This document shows positions 10,266 through 24,263 of a stretch of DNA of 64,000 nt, one piece after another. The stretch is from Lycocorax pyrrhopterus obiensis. Its lineage: Eukaryota > Chordata > Aves > Passeriformes > Paradisaeidae. Location: positions 57,550,975 to 57,614,974 of the forward strand of contig JACSVZ010000007.1 of NCBI GenBank assembly GCA_014706295.1, in the 5' to 3' direction. Each line of letters begins with the position of its first letter. Position 1 is the stretch's first letter. The notes beneath the pieces were generated by a model. It did not search any database and was not told where the DNA came from. It saw nothing but the letters and a program-made list of their open reading frames with translations. Made by a program: the position numbers and the translations under genes.

Positions 10266-13200
10266 AGCCAACTAGGCAGGAATTTTTCCAGCCTGAAGAA
10301 GAGAAAGGAATGATCTGTTCAATTCAAATGCATCTATGAACACCCACTAGAAAACACAGCCAGACTCTCCATTCATGTGAACATGGAAAGGACAAGAAGC
10401 AACAGAAAGAAATTGCAACAAGAAAAACTCCAATCAGATATAAAGAGAAAAACTCATCATGAGACCCAACCAGCACTGTTACAAGCATCCCAGAGGGGTT
10501 CTGGAACCTCTTTGGAGATACTCAGGATTTGACTGTGCTGAGGAACCTAATGCTACTTCTTTAAGCAGTGGAGTTGAACCAGATGACCTACATTATTCCC
10601 TTTTTCTAAAAAAAAAAATCCATCACGAACCTGATATCTAGGATAGCAGTGACATCCCTACCACAGAACTCTGAGAACAACTTGTAAAGCCACAGATGTA
10701 CTTCAAAAATTTGAAACATTGGGGAAAGGAAGCTTGAAGAAGAAAATTTGCATACAAGAACAAGATTAAAAGGAGAGGACAAGACTGAAAAGAAAGAGTA
10801 GTGGGCCATGTGAAAGGCACTGTCTAATTCTGGCAAGAGCAGCCCTGACATCCCGCTGACTAATTTAAACTTTATTTAGCTTTGATGAGGCAGTGACACT
10901 GGGCATAAAGCAGGAAGGGACCAGCTCTTAAGACTCTGGCAGCTCTCAGATTTCCTAGGGGTTTAAAAATACTCAACGCTTCCAGGGAGAAGTGGCAGAT
11001 TTTAACAAGGCAGAAGAAGAGCCCAGTGGGCACATAACCTGGGAAGTTGCTCTTTCCTTTCATTATGTTTTTCCCTTAGTGCTTCTTTTAATTGTTATTC
11101 ACGACTCTTCTAATTTCTCTTGCCTATTAATTTCTCTGATGCTTTATCCAATCACATATATCCGTTTCTTCTAGGATGTTACACATGGGTCTCTGGGAAG
11201 ACAAGAAATAAATACATGAGGTACTTATGTTGATTTCAGGATTCTTCTGGCAGTATCCATCTTCTCTCTTCCCTTTGCTGCTGTACAGAGTATAAAGAAA
11301 CATCTGATTATATTCTTTACGCCTTATTATATTATATTCTTTATTTAGGTACAGCTGTTTACTCAACTTTACTGAATAATCAAATAGAATTGAGGTATTT
11401 CTGTTTCTTGTGTGATGCTTTGGGATTAGAGCTGTGATGACATTTCTTATAGACACGGTAGACACCATCCGTGTCTTTGTGCATGGAATCTGAGATAATG
11501 TGCCTTAAAGGCAAGGGGATTCTAAACAGATTTCAAAAGATAGCTGATTTCTTAGTAACCTTGGCCACAACAATGGGAAAATTATGCTGTTTACTGTTAT
11601 GTTTTCTGCACAACACAAAGTAGAAGAAAGGTGGTGGATGCTGAAGATAAGGAAGTTGAGTTCATCAGTGCTCTGGATTCTTCCGGTGTTCTTTGAAAAA
11701 GTGGAACATCTTAATGAACAAGACCAGACTCTGTCTATCACTACTGATTGCACATCTAACTTACAGGGAAAGTCAGTGTAAATTTTCAGCTTCACATGCA
11801 AAATCCAGTGTGATTGATTCCTCCTATTTTAGGATGATGAATTACTTTTATTAGGAGGTTGCAATCTTGTGTCAGTTGCTGTGATTCCATGGGAAGCCAT
11901 GCAATAACTGAATGAGCAGAAACCTAATCCATTGGGATGAATACTCATTAGTTAACATTAAAAATACAAATATGTACTCCTCTTTCCACTACAAACTCTT
12001 CCTACAGGGTACAGAAATCTGTAAATTTAATCTTCAAGTACTTCAGATACAATATTGGGCCACAAAGTATTAGTAAAGGCAACTGTATGTTCCATATATT
12101 AATTCAAGTTTTCTTGATGCAAGCTTCTGATGAATAATCTGGTGAGTTGAAAAAAACCACCCATCTTTAATAATCTCATCTGAGAGTAGGGAGGGAGCAC
12201 AGCACACGTGAGTCTCACACAGGTCTCTGGCAATATTTTCCTGGTGAGCCTCATCATGGGGGACTTGGGTCTTCCTACTGTCTTACAAGAGCAACAGACT
12301 GCTTTTCTCACTCAGAGATTGATGGAGCACTAGGATATTTTCAGTACTCAGGAGCAATTCTACTGATGTTCACTTCCCAAACATCACATAAGTCATTAAC
12401 TATTACCAAAACAGTCAATTCATACATTCATGAAAGCACTTTGGAATAATAATATAGGTGTGTTGAGAAGAAACTGTGCCCTCCTTCCCTTTCGTTCAGA
12501 CTTGTTCATCAGTCTTTGTTTTAGGTAATGTAAACAGGAGGAATTCAAGCTTTTCAGGCTACATGCTCTATAAAATTAATTCTTGTAATATGGGTAAGGT
12601 TTCCTTTGGGGGAAAGGAAATGACTGTGCAGAAGAGCATATAAACAAATTCCAGAGGAGATTTAATCAGCCTGAGAGAGGCAAAGGGAAACAAGTTTGTT
12701 TCAGTGCTGAAAGTTTCTCAGAACCTCAAAACTCACGATGGTGCTGAGAAACTTCAGGAACAGCTCAGTGAAAGGATGGTGTCAAATCCACAGCTACAGC
12801 CTCAATTTATAATCTTGAACATTAAGTACAGCAATCCTATTTTACTGACCAGGTAGAAGATATTGCTGCAGGTTGCTTACACAGTAGCATCAAGGCAATT
12901 TTTTACAGTTCTTTTCAAGTCAGATGGCTGAGCACAATGTTACCCACGTTAGAGATGCGCACAAAAGTTATCAGCTGATGCAGTTTTAACATTTTAATCC
13001 AAATCTGTATTAACTGGAACAAGATGTTTCCATCTGATCACAGGTGCTTCAAGCAAATCAGTAGGTACAGCTGTTTCTTCCAACACCTACATATTTCACA
13101 AAATTTAGAGAATCACTTGCAGATATGCCCCATCCTATTCTTTCCACATTAAACAGCTTATTGGATTAATTACACTACAGATCTCTGACAAAGCCACTAG

Positions 13201-13793
13201 CTTGGGGAACTCAGCTCCTTGCTCACAGTTTGAATGTTTGAATGCAAATTCTGATTTATTTCCTTTATTTATTAACTATATTTTGCAGAAAAATAATCAC
13301 AGCAGAACCGTAAGTGTTTTAGAAGGATTTTAGAAGGCTAGAGAAAAAGAAGTGTCTGGAAAGGTGGTCAGTTTGAAAACAGATCAAGCCTCCACAGGCT
13401 GTGAAATAGAAAAATATGAAGACAGCATATGTTGGAAGCAGTCACTGATGAGCAGCACTTGGCCAAAAGAGCACTTGAAGAAATAGCAAGATGAGGAAAA
13501 AAAGAGCCAGGTACTTTTTTATTTCTCTGTATTGCTGTTACAGTGAATTGTTAAGGTCTCTTAAGACACTCTTTTAAACCTTAATAAACAGGTTTTGGGT
13601 GCTCTAGTTAATGCAAGTTGGCTCTCTGTTCAAATGATGGTAGCTTAAGGAGTTTTTAAGTGACTTCTTCAGCAACCTGCAAGAATGAGTTTTGTCACAA
13701 AAAGGGTTAGAATACTGTGCAGAAACTGAACAAAAGACCTGTTTGCAAGAGAGGAGTCACAAGAACTGTATTGTTCCTTTAAAAAGCAACCAA

Positions 13794-13827
13794 GAGTTGC
13801 TTTTTATTGAGAGTTGCTTTTTATTGA
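13794..13827. repeat. 17-bp exact tandem pair
   Basis: gagttgctttttattga occurs twice in direct succession. Confidence 0.95.
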
Positions 13828-15868
13828 GAGTTTAAAAAAATGAACAAAGAACAATTTTAGAGGTTTAATTAAAAACAATTTTGATCTTTTATTAAAAATT
13901 ATTTTATCAACAGTCTCACTGCTTTCATACCACCGGTATTATGAGCACATTGCAGGGAAAGTAATCATGCTCAGTGGTTCACTACAGCATGCTGGCTTCA
14001 CAGACTAGGTTATGAAGAAAATGTGCTTTAATAGCAATGCATTGCTTGTATCAGATGCAAACATTAGATGCAGAGAGTAATAAAGAGTTGCAGTTACTTG
14101 AAGAATTAATTAGAACTTTCAGCTGTTGTGTTCTTTGGCATCAGAGCAACTAGGAAATACATTCAGTAAAATTAGAGTTGTGATGATGTGTGCACTAATT
14201 TCAAGAGATCAAAATAGAAGACGATATTCTAGGTATGGCTCTGCTCTTATTTGCAGTACACAGAGTAACACTCATATGTAAAAACTCCCAGGTTGATTTC
14301 TTTGGTTTGGTTCTGCAGAACTATATGTTTAAATATATAGAAGCAAGTAATAAATACATACAGAAGTGTGTGTACATGTGTATGTTTAATTTTATGTTTC
14401 AAGCAGCCTTTTTGTTAAATTGGTGGCACCTTCAGGAACAGGTGGATAATGATGACTGTAAGAGATGCAAAGTTGTTTCTCAAGAGAGAAACCTGGAGAT
14501 TACAAACTATGTGGAATATTTTAAGATCACTTATAAGGCATCAAGGAAAGACTCACAGTTTAGAAAGTCATTTAAACAATGTTGTGTATAGATTAACATC
14601 TCATATTCCATTACATGGAAAATATTTACAGTGTACTTTTCCAATTAATGGTTGTATGAATTGTCTAATCTGCTTTTCACAGTATGGGAAATTGGAAGGA
14701 ACTAAAATGAAGTAAAAATAAAAAAGAGTGCAAGGTATAGTCAGAAGATAATGAGGTCTATTGCATGTAGGTCTAATACATGCATTTTTTCTTCCCAAAA
14801 ATGTAACTGAAGAAGTGGTAGGCAAGTCCAGCCCTACTGCATGCTAAATCATGGTAAAACAGTCTATTTCCACAGAGCCTTCTCAGGGAGACCATGCCCT
14901 TCCACCAGTAACAGCTTCATGCAGCTAAGAATTTAGAGGCAGGTCATAAAAATATATAGAAAGGAGGTTACATTCCCAGAAAAGAATCACTGAAATAGTT
15001 TTGAAAATGATTTTTTCAACACTAATAAAGAAAATGTAATAGACCATTTTATGCTCCCGTCCTTAGGCTGTGCCTTATACCATGATCAAGATAAAAGAAA
15101 ATTATATTTCCTTGATTACTCATTCAAGCAGAAAATGAGTTCTGTTACCTGAAAATTTAGAAGTTTCACAAGTAATTGGATAGCCTTTGTACCTCGTCAA
15201 TTTTTGATGTTATTGGGTAGTTTATGGTATTTACTAAGATGTTTTAGTCTAATCATTTTTTTTGACAGGTTAAAATATCACTATTACAGTGGGAACATTC
15301 TCCTGACAGTGGAAACCATTTAACAAATTAGAAGCTGAATGCAATTTGCTGGTCAGCGATGCAGAATATACAATGCATGTGCAAGAAATAGTTTAAGTAT
15401 CAACTAGAAACTAACTATGTAAATTACACAAAAGGATCCTGCATTGTGCTGGCGCTTTCTCCTTCTTCCAAGAGTGCAGAAGACACTGGCAGAAATAATT
15501 TGAGCAAATAAATTGTATAGAAATCTGTCTGCTCCAGAATTACAGGCTCTTCTTTCAGTGCTGAGCACACTTAAGAAAAAAAAGAGTTTAGGATTTGAAG
15601 GAGAGTGGATTAACCAGGAGTATTCATCAGTTCTCTCTGGCACTCATACAATAGTCATCAGTCTTGAGGAGTGTCTGCCAAAGACAGGCTGGTACCTTTC
15701 GAAGTGTTTGTAGAGAATATCTGCCACCTTGGCCTGCAAGAGTGTCCCTGAGGCACCTTAGCCCTGGTGTGGGTCCTTGCTCGATTTGTGACCAGTGCAC
15801 AGCAACAACAGCATGTCAGCTGTGACAAAGAGAGATCTCCCAGTTCCTGCACCTGATGAAGTTTCAAC

Positions 15869-16452
15869 AGGACTGGGGTTTAACTTCAGCCAGCACATCC
15901 TCACTTGCTCACTTTCTTCCCCCCAGCTGGTGGAATGAGGAATCAGAAAAGCAATAGTGAGAAAACCCATGGGTTGAGATAAAGACAGTTTGATGGGAAA
16001 GCAAAAGACACCCACACAAGCAAAGCAAAACAAGGAATTAATTCACTGCTTCCCATGGGCTGGCAGGTGTTCAGCCGTCCCCAGGAGAGCAGGGCCCTAT
16101 CACACGTAACAGTGACTTGGAAAGACAAATACTGTCAGTCTGAATGTCTCCTCCTTCCTTCTTCTTCCCCCAGTTTTATATGCTGAGCATGATGCCACAT
16201 GGTCTGGAATACCCTGTGGGTCAGTTGGGGTCAGCTGTGCTGGCTGTGTCTCTGCCCAGCTCCTTGTTGCACCTCCAGCATCCTCCCTGGTGGGATGGGG
16301 TGAGGAGCAGAAAAGGCCTCAACACTGTGGAAGAACTGCTCCATGGTACTGAAAACCATGAATTATCGACACTGTTTCCAGCACGAATCCAAAACACAGC
16401 CCCATACCAGCTACTGTAAGGAAAATTGACTCCACCCCAGCCCAAACCAGCA
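15869..16452 (-). mobile_element. Avian ERV-L-type LTR, antisense
   Basis: The minus strand reads TGCTGGTTTGGGCTGGGGTG at its start, CATATAAAACTGGGGGAAGA in the promoter zone (TATA at about 16180-16175), then CTTGTTTTGCTTTGC and TATCTCAACCCA, closing with a GTTAAAC-like end near 15871. It shares all these blocks in the same order with the two plus-strand LTRs near 22.7 and 24.3 kb. Internal virus sequence next to it was not recognised, so it is treated as a solo LTR. The lower boundary is approximate. Confidence 0.8.
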
Positions 16453-16682
16453 AATTCTCCTCATCTTATCCCTCTGCATGCAATTGCATGAAACCATTGT
16501 CTGTCAGTGAAGTGAGGAAGTGGGTGGGCTGTGCAGAAGCTCAGATGTCTTCTCTAAAATTAAACAAGCTGGGATAATATGGTACATTCTAAATATGTTT
16601 GAACAGTGAATGCCTGTGGGGCTCTTTTTAAGTGTGCTCAGTGTCCACTAGATTGAAATGCTGCCAGGAACATTTTATATCC

Positions 16683-16704
16683 ATATATATATATATATAT
16701 ATAA
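16683..16704. repeat. (TA)n microsatellite
   Basis: About ten TA units in a row, bounded by TCCA and ACTACC. Confidence 0.95.
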
Positions 16705-19700
16705 CTACCTTTGGAAAAAAAATTGAGGATGCCTCAGGTAGGGATGGGGGATAGGAGAACTGAAGAGTTTTGTTTTCTAGTTCACACACAGAATCACCAA
16801 AAAGAAAAGCAACCTGGTGAACATCCGTTCCTTTCGTCCTCGTACTTCTCCCCTAATCCATTTCCGATGTCTTCAGGCATCCGGCTCTGGTATTGTCTTC
16901 TTGGCAAGTTCCCCACTAGCTGGATGTATTTTATCTTGTTTCTTTTGACTCTGTCTTTGTACATGCACATTTCTGGGGGTTTTTTTCCCCTGTAAATATC
17001 TCAAAAGATGTGTATTAGCCAGATGGTTCTAGTTTGCATGCTACAAAGATTTCATCTGTATAGAATAATTGAATGCAGTCATTATTTTATGTACAAAATT
17101 TGTTCAGGCATGGGCTTCTATTGAGAGGCCTATTCTATTCCTTCCTAATTCCTACCATCACTATTACTACATCTCTTCACAATGCTGCCCAGGCAGAGAT
17201 TGACAAAATAGGAAATTAATTAGTGAGATGTCTCTAATGTTCATTATTTTTTTTTGGCTGTTCAAGATAAAATAGCTTTGAGAGATAAGTAGGAATGCTG
17301 TTTGTATTCAACTGCACCAACCATTTCTAGTTTTTGACACCTTTTTTATTACGTTCATGACTGGTGCAGCAGAAGTAAGTGGCTGCTGTCTCTGCTCTGT
17401 TCAATATCCACAATCCTGTGGATTCTGTGAATATCTTTTCCCGACTTTCTTCCTGCCTCCTTGTTTCATGTGAGGATCCCTCAGAGCTTTGCTCTTCATC
17501 TCGTACATGAGGAAGTGTCAGAAACAGATTAAGGTTAAAATGTCAGGTTTCTCTCATTTTTAGGTGTTGATTTTATGTGTCCAGGCCCCAATCCTTTCAA
17601 GTGCACTCTGCATTATTGGACTCTCAGATGGAAGCTGCCCTTTGAAAATGAACCATTGTTGCTTCTTGCTTTCCACCTCCTTCTTGTTAAAAATCTCTTT
17701 AAGCTGATGGGTCTTCTAGTCGCTTTCCATTCTAGCAGAAAGTGGGAACAATGGTGAGCCCCTTTGTTTAACAATAATTGGAACATGGGAGGCTACTTCA
17801 GAGACCACTCTGAATGCAAGTAAAAGCTGGAAGTGTTGATCTGCTTGTGGGTTGGGTGCATGAACAAAATAAGCAAGGAAAGAGTCAACTAAAAGGGGGA
17901 GTGCTTCTAGTAAGAACTTGAGAGAAAAACAAAAATTGCTTGGAGCTTTTTGTAAAAAATATTTCTGGAAGAATAAAATTAACTTCCAAATGATTGTTTC
18001 CCTGATCAGAGAAGAAGTGGTTTACAAGTATTCTGCAAATAAACAGTCAGAGAGAGATGACTGCAGACCCCACATAGTATAGAAGCATGGGCTTAGAACA
18101 GAACTAGACCATAAACACTCACCAAAAAATGGTTTAATGAGCACTCAGATTAAAACCATGGTAGATTGGAACTGAGCTCACCAGGATAGTTGTCATTTAT
18201 GTGCTGTGTATCTTCTCATTCCTTTAGCAAAGTAATGTGTGACATGTTCTCTGCTAATACATTGGCAGCATATTTTCTCTCATCTTCGATTACATTTAAA
18301 GCCTATTTGAATTGAGGACGTTGCCTAAATTCCTAGCGATTCTGAAGAAAAACAACCCCTCCCTCCCTCCCTCTCCTTTTGCTGGGATGGCTTCCTGAGA
18401 AGTTCCCGAGATGAAGTGGCTTCTCCTGGATCAGGGGAGCTCCAGAGCCAGCATGAGGGACAGGGAAGGACCATGTGGTCCTGAGAAGGCAAGAGAGAAA
18501 CACTGCTGCTGGTGATGGCAGTGAGCTGTCAGACAGGAGGAGATGTTCAAGCCAACCTCTGCCAGTAGCTGCTGCCACTGAAGACATGAGTATTGAGGGA
18601 AAATTGATCTAAATTTGCTGCAAAATGAGATTTGATTTAGAAAACTGTACATTAGAAAGATCTGTGGTTAGAGTTACCAGGTCCTTTATCTACCTCTTTG
18701 TGGTGACACTGAAAAGAGAAACAGCAGTTTCACCACTGTGCTCTTTGAGGTGGCAAGTTGTTTTTAAGTACCTGCAAAGATCAAAGAATAAAGCTCAATT
18801 GCTTCAATTGTTGTAAAAACTTTGGGAGCCTCTCAGCCACTTCAGGTGCCTTTGTAACTCTCTCTCTTGTTCTGCTGGCATCATCTGCGTTTGAACTTTG
18901 CTTCGCTAGTTAGGTTCGGGTTGTCTGCTGTGGACAGAAAATGTATTTCAGCTTGCTTGAGTATATTCGTTGTCTTGTAAGAGAGACTGAATTCAGAACA
19001 GCTGTTGTGGATGTGTGTTAAAGAACTATTGAGGAGCAGTGGGTGTGACCAACTACAATTCACCCCCACACCAAATCCTCTTCATTAGTGAGTGCTTAAA
19101 GCCAGCTGGCCTTATCTGTCTTGCCCGACTGTTCTCTCCCCTCCCATTGCCTACTCTCTGGTAAAATCATTGCAAAGAGAGGAGGCAGCAATCACTGGCC
19201 GGTTTAGGTGGAAGAGATCTCATAAAGAGGTGTATGACATTAGCTGTTACCTTCTGGCATTGCATGGTTCACATTTTGTGTCACCTGCCAGGTGCCTGTA
19301 AGGTTGTTAATTCTCTCTGCTGATTCTTCGTGGCTTTATGGGAGGAGCAGCCTTCTCCAAGGACTCCTACACGATAATGTATGTTTTTGGGGGTTTTTCC
19401 TAAGCTTGTCTAGTACACTAAATGTAACTGGATTAAGTGAAGAGGAATGACTAAAACTCTGCTCAAAAAATACTTTTGACTAGTGTAACTGTAGGGTAGA
19501 TGGGAAATGAATCCATTGCCTTTAGTCCTGTGGTGTATAGGGAGGATTTCCTTTAGGGAAAAAGTAGCAGGTTGGAGCCCTGGAGGGCATATGAGGTAGG
19601 TGAAAAGGAGGAGAAGGAAATGAATATTTATTTCCAGGACATCGAGAAACAAAGTCCTTCCACATGACCTGACCATGGCTGTGTATTGGCAATAAACAGC

Positions 19701-22610
19701 TTAGGTTTGAAATGTTTGTATGAAAGGGCTTAGTTTCTGTCAACTCTATGCACCAACTTCTCAGCAGAAAGGCTGGAGAAACAAGGCTTGCTTTTGGTTT
19801 TGGGGAAGCAGAGTTGCCTCCTTCATAACACCTGCCAGTAAGCTAGGATCTCAGAAGAAAAGCAGTATTTATTTGTAATAGTTTAATGTATTCGTTTAAT
19901 TGCTACTTCAGGAGAAACGTATCTGCATACAGGTCCTACTCTAGCCGTACATTCAGGGCCAAGGGAAGACAGAGGAATCTGCTGTAAAGCCATGAGCCAG
20001 GCTGGGAGCTGTATCTGGAAAGACATTACAGGGGGCAGAAGGGAGTTTGAGCTGTGGCAGTGGGGGAAAGCCTTTGGACCCAAGTGACCAAGCCTCCTAT
20101 TTAGTAATATCCTATACTGTGTGTGTGATATGGAGTCTGCTGGTTTTTTCATATATGATTTATATAGATGTTTTAGATCCATGTTGAGTCTCTGGAAACC
20201 CAGGTTTTCTACATTTAAAAGTCAGCTTGAATTCAAAATTACCTATGTTGAATGTGTATTTGATGAGGTAAATTGGAGGAAGTGAAAGTTCTCTCTTCCA
20301 CAGAATCAAGAAACACAAGTTCCACATTCCCAGCCAGTGACTTTCAGCCTTTAACTTTAGTTGTCTCCTGCCAAGACTACAACTAATTGAAAAGAGAATA
20401 AAATACTGCAGCAATCTTCAATACTGATGAATGTTGCAATAATTTAATATTTAAAGAATTTAAAACTTCAGTTGTTTTCTTCTGTGTAGTACTGGGGTAG
20501 AAGCTGTGGTAGCAAAGCAAGGTATTCACCCACTGGGTACTCACATATACCTTTGCGCAAGATAACACAGGGATGGGTAGTTTCCTTCAAATTCTTTTAG
20601 GCATGATTGTGTTATTTATTTCTGCAAATTTAATATTGCATCCTTCTTTTTCTTAAAATCTACATCATTTTATTTATATGCGAGATAAATGTGGAGCGTT
20701 TTTACAGCTATCAGCAAGTGTCCTTAAGAGAATGCCACAGCAATTTAATGAGGTGTGTAAGAACCTGTAACCACTGATGAACAGTGTCCAAGAAGATTCT
20801 TTCTTCAGTTCTTCTCTGGCCCTGCTTCTTCACTCCTCCTTCAGAGTGATCCTTTTACTATAACACCTCTAAAACTTGTGAGAGGTGGTAAAAATGTTCT
20901 TTGTTAGGTGAATCCTCAAGTTAAGCCACTCTTCAAATTACTTCTATAGCGTGAATTTGCTGGACAGCCAAGTCGTGACTGTCATGAGACTGGGGTGCTA
21001 AATAGTGGGAGTGCTGAGGACAAAACTTAGCTTTTCTGGGGATTTCGTGGACAGTACACACCATAGAACGGGCACAAGGTGTGCTGTGGTCCCAGGAGCT
21101 GCTCAGCCTTTGGTAATTTTAGGTGATAACGACGTAAGTAACGTTTTCTGTCTGGGACAACACAGTCATCAGGGATGGGCCTGTGTTACCAAATAGGTGA
21201 ATTTACCCATTTTACTCTCTATACCACCTTTGTCTGAAGGAACTGCTTTTTGAATCTGTTGGCACTAATGTATTTTCCTTCATGTACTTGGACACACAGG
21301 GGAGTATAACATCCTGAACTACATCTGATTTGGATTGTTTTTTTCTTGTGTATTGCCTCAAAGCTTCTTGTAGCTGCTCCCCATGTCTGCTAGGCGGGTG
21401 CTGCTCTACTTACAGACTGCTGCAGCTTGGAGTCTTATTATCCCTTTTTGTGTGTGGAAACTCCTATCTTGACAACTCCCCCCCCAAAAAAACCTAAGTG
21501 GAAAATACATTAATTAAAGGCCTTCATTTTATATTATTTTAGAAAACATTAATTTACATTATATATATATATAAAAGAGAGAGAACTTATTTTTCTTTGT
21601 GTGCTGCCAACCTGTTCTGATCATTTATCTAGTTAGTCCTCATTCCGCTTGTTTATCTAACACATAAAATCTTTAAAACAATCTAAATTTTCCTTGAGTG
21701 AAGGGTTTTGTTTATATTACCCAAAATAGCTGTGGCTCCTAACTGAGTGAGGATCTGAATGGAGGGGAAAGATACAATCCACAGGTAACCACTTCTGCTG
21801 GTTAATAAGCTGCCCCCAAAGCTTATTTGGTACCCAGGTATTTAGAGTAAAAGACTTGCAGGACCAGGGTCTGGTACAGATTGTTGAGGGGCTATGTCAG
21901 AGTATGAGGGGAATGCAGCCCTTACATGTGCAAAAAAACTAAGGTGCACTTCTATAGTGTTTAGCAGAAAACCTTTATTATCGGTCCCATTAGCCCTGAG
22001 GGTGGCAGGGAACATGACCTTGTCCTTAGACATAAATAGGATTGCATAGATGCAGGTCACACTCCATATAAGAACTAATCATCAAAAAGCACTGCCATTT
22101 AAATCCCCTGTAGCTTGCAAAAGTCTTTATCTGTTAAAACAAAAGGAAGTTCAAATTAAAAGCAGCAGTGTTTGGACTTGCAAAATAATAATGACAGGAG
22201 ACAAGGAGGCTCAAGGAAAGCACAGAGAAACAAGGTAGAGACAAATCTGATACTGAGAAAAATTGCATTAGCATAAAGTAATTATAGGAAGGGCTGACTG
22301 AGTGGACAATAACATTAGCTTGGTTTGGTCCTGGCTGTGCTTGCAGAGAACCTGTTGATAGCAAAGGGGGCAGAGCTGTTTCACCTCCTAATTCTGACAA
22401 GTAGTTTTGGAAAGTCATGTAGACTTGAAGGTGTTTTGGGGTACAAAATCCAAGGATGAATAACATGAGGCTTTATCCAAGCAAATTTCTAAGCACGTTA
22501 ATTTCTCTTGAGTAAATTAGATTAATGCTCTGCCACTAATCAGGCATTTTGAAAGGCATGGCAATGGATAAATGAGAGATGGACCTTGCTGCCTGTGTTC
22601 AATTGTTATG

Positions 22611-22675
22611 ATTTTTTTTGGTTTGCTTTTGGTTTTGTGTTGGTTTGGTTTGGCGTGGTTTTTTTGGTAAATGCT
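22611..22675. repeat. GT/T-rich low-complexity tract beside the ERV-L remnant
   Basis: TTTTTTTTGGTTTGCTTTTGG-type sequence directly precedes the 5' LTR. Confidence 0.8.
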
Positions 22676-22679
22676 GAGT

Positions 22680-23222
22680 ATACTGGTTTTGGCTGGGGTA
22701 GAACTATTTTTCTTCATAACAGCTAGCATGGGCTATGCTTTGAATTTGTGCTGGAAACACAATTTGTGCTGGTAATTCATGGATGTTTCAGTTTTTGTTG
22801 AGAAGAGGTTTTTCATTGCGCAGCCTCAAGGCCTTTCCTGCTTCTCACCCCACCAGTGAGTAGCCTGGGGATATGGGAGAAACTGGGAGGAGACAGAGCA
22901 GGGAGAGCTGACCCCAAGTGACCAAAGGGGTATTCCAGACCATATGGTGTCATGCTCTGCATATTAAGCTGAGGAAGGAGAAGGAAGGGGGATGTTTGGA
23001 GTGATATGTTTTTCTTCCCCAGTCTGTTACACGTAATGAGTGCCTGCCCATGGGAAGTGATGAATGAAATCCTTGTTTTGCTTTGCTAGTGTGTGCGGGT
23101 TTTGCTTTGCCTGTTCAACTGTCTTTATCTCAACCCACAAGTTTTCTCACTTTTACCCTTCTGATTCACTCCCCAGTCCCACCAGGCAGGAGGGAGTGAG
23201 CAGCTGGGCGGTGTTGGGATGT
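22680..23222 (+). repeat. 5' LTR of the ERV-L-type remnant
   Basis: It contains TACTGGTTTTGGCTGGGGTA near the start, a degenerate promoter box (GCATATTAAG), CCCATGGGAAGTGATGAATG, CTTGTTTTGCTTTGC and CTTTATCTCAACCCACAAG. The terminal GTTAAACC-type end is not recognisable, so the right border is approximate. Confidence 0.7.
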
Positions 23223-24263
23223 GCTAAATTGAATTTATAGCTGTCAGTGCTGTTTAGCTATTGATTTGGCTCACTTGCCTGGCCATGTATTAGCTTCTGG
23301 CGCTCATTAGTGGCTGCTCTGTGCCCTGGCTGCTGCTGTAGTGCCGAGGCAGTGATTGCCTCCCTCTGCATTGCCTGGGAATATCCTGGGAATGGCCACA
23401 GCAATGCCCCTGGGCTGGCAGGTGATGGGGCCATCGCCACTGTCTCTGTGCTGCTGCTGCACTGGACAGGCTGGAACTCCAATGTGAGCTCAAGTCAAAG
23501 GGACAGTGACCTATGGATGAGTCCACGTGGGAGCAGGACACTCCAAAGTGGCCGTGGCCATGGATAAGCCCTTGCCAGGGCAGGTCCTTTCGAGGCACCT
23601 GTGGCCGTGGTTATGTCTGTGCCACAGCAGCTGCACCTGTGAAGGGACTGTGGCCCAAAGATGCATCCACCTTGGAGAAGGGACGTCTTGAAGCATCCGT
23701 GGCTGTGCATGAAGTCGTGCTGGAGCACTTCCACTGGGAGCAGGTCCAGCCCTAAGTGACTGCAGTTTGTGGATAAGTGCAAGCTGGAGCAGGAACGAAG
23801 GGAGGAGTCCATTGCAATGTTAAATCATAAAACCTCACTCAAAGGGATCAGGCATGGAGATGGTAGTGGAAATACCTTTAAATTTTTGTAACCCATGACT
23901 TGAGTTGCTTGTTATGGGAATTGCTATAGCCAGAGCCACCAGAACCAGTGACAATCCTTACAATTGCAGCAAACACCTGACCTGAGCTGCCTTTGGTACC
24001 TGATAACTCCACACAACACAGCACCTCTCATGTCCTGAGTGATCACCATAACAGATGGAGCACAAACTCACAGGCTAAATGAACCCATTGGGCATTTTGT
24101 GGACACTTGTGGTCATTTATGGAAGTTTTACAGACTTTTCACAGGGGTGGTCCATAGACTAAGGGAATGTTGTCTACGAAATATATCAAGCAATGGGAAT
24201 GAGGCTGGGTAATGATGATGTGTAGGACCTGAGCATGATGTAAATGGGATGGGAAGTGAAGAA
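23223..24263 (+). other. Residual internal region of the ERV-L-type element
   Basis: This stretch contains several degenerate units of the type TGGATAAGxCCA...GGAGCAGG, near 23513, 23560, 23700 and 23771, a pattern I associate with the 3' internal non-coding part of bird ERV-L. Short open frames on both strands here are GC-rich by-products and no retroviral protein domain is legible. A purine tract closes the region at 24246-24263. Confidence 0.55.

Larger units (their letters stand above)
7386..15868. other. Long noncoding stretch
   Basis: It contains the CR1 scrap at 10135 and the 17-bp pair at 13794. The part around 8400-9200 is strongly AT-rich. Open frames of 60-130 codons on both strands have no recognisable domain, and I see no exon series with consistent phases. 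Confidence 0.7.
16453..22679. other. Long noncoding stretch
   Basis: It includes the (TA)n at 16683, a CCTCC-rich tract at about 18358-18380 and an ATATAT/GAGAGA patch at about 21560-21586. No gene was recognised. Confidence 0.7.

Noticed and set aside
23258..23812. Several open frames on both strands inside the ERV-L remnant
   Set aside because: The sequence is non-coding internal repeat modules. The predicted peptides are Trp/Pro/Ser-rich without retroviral domains.
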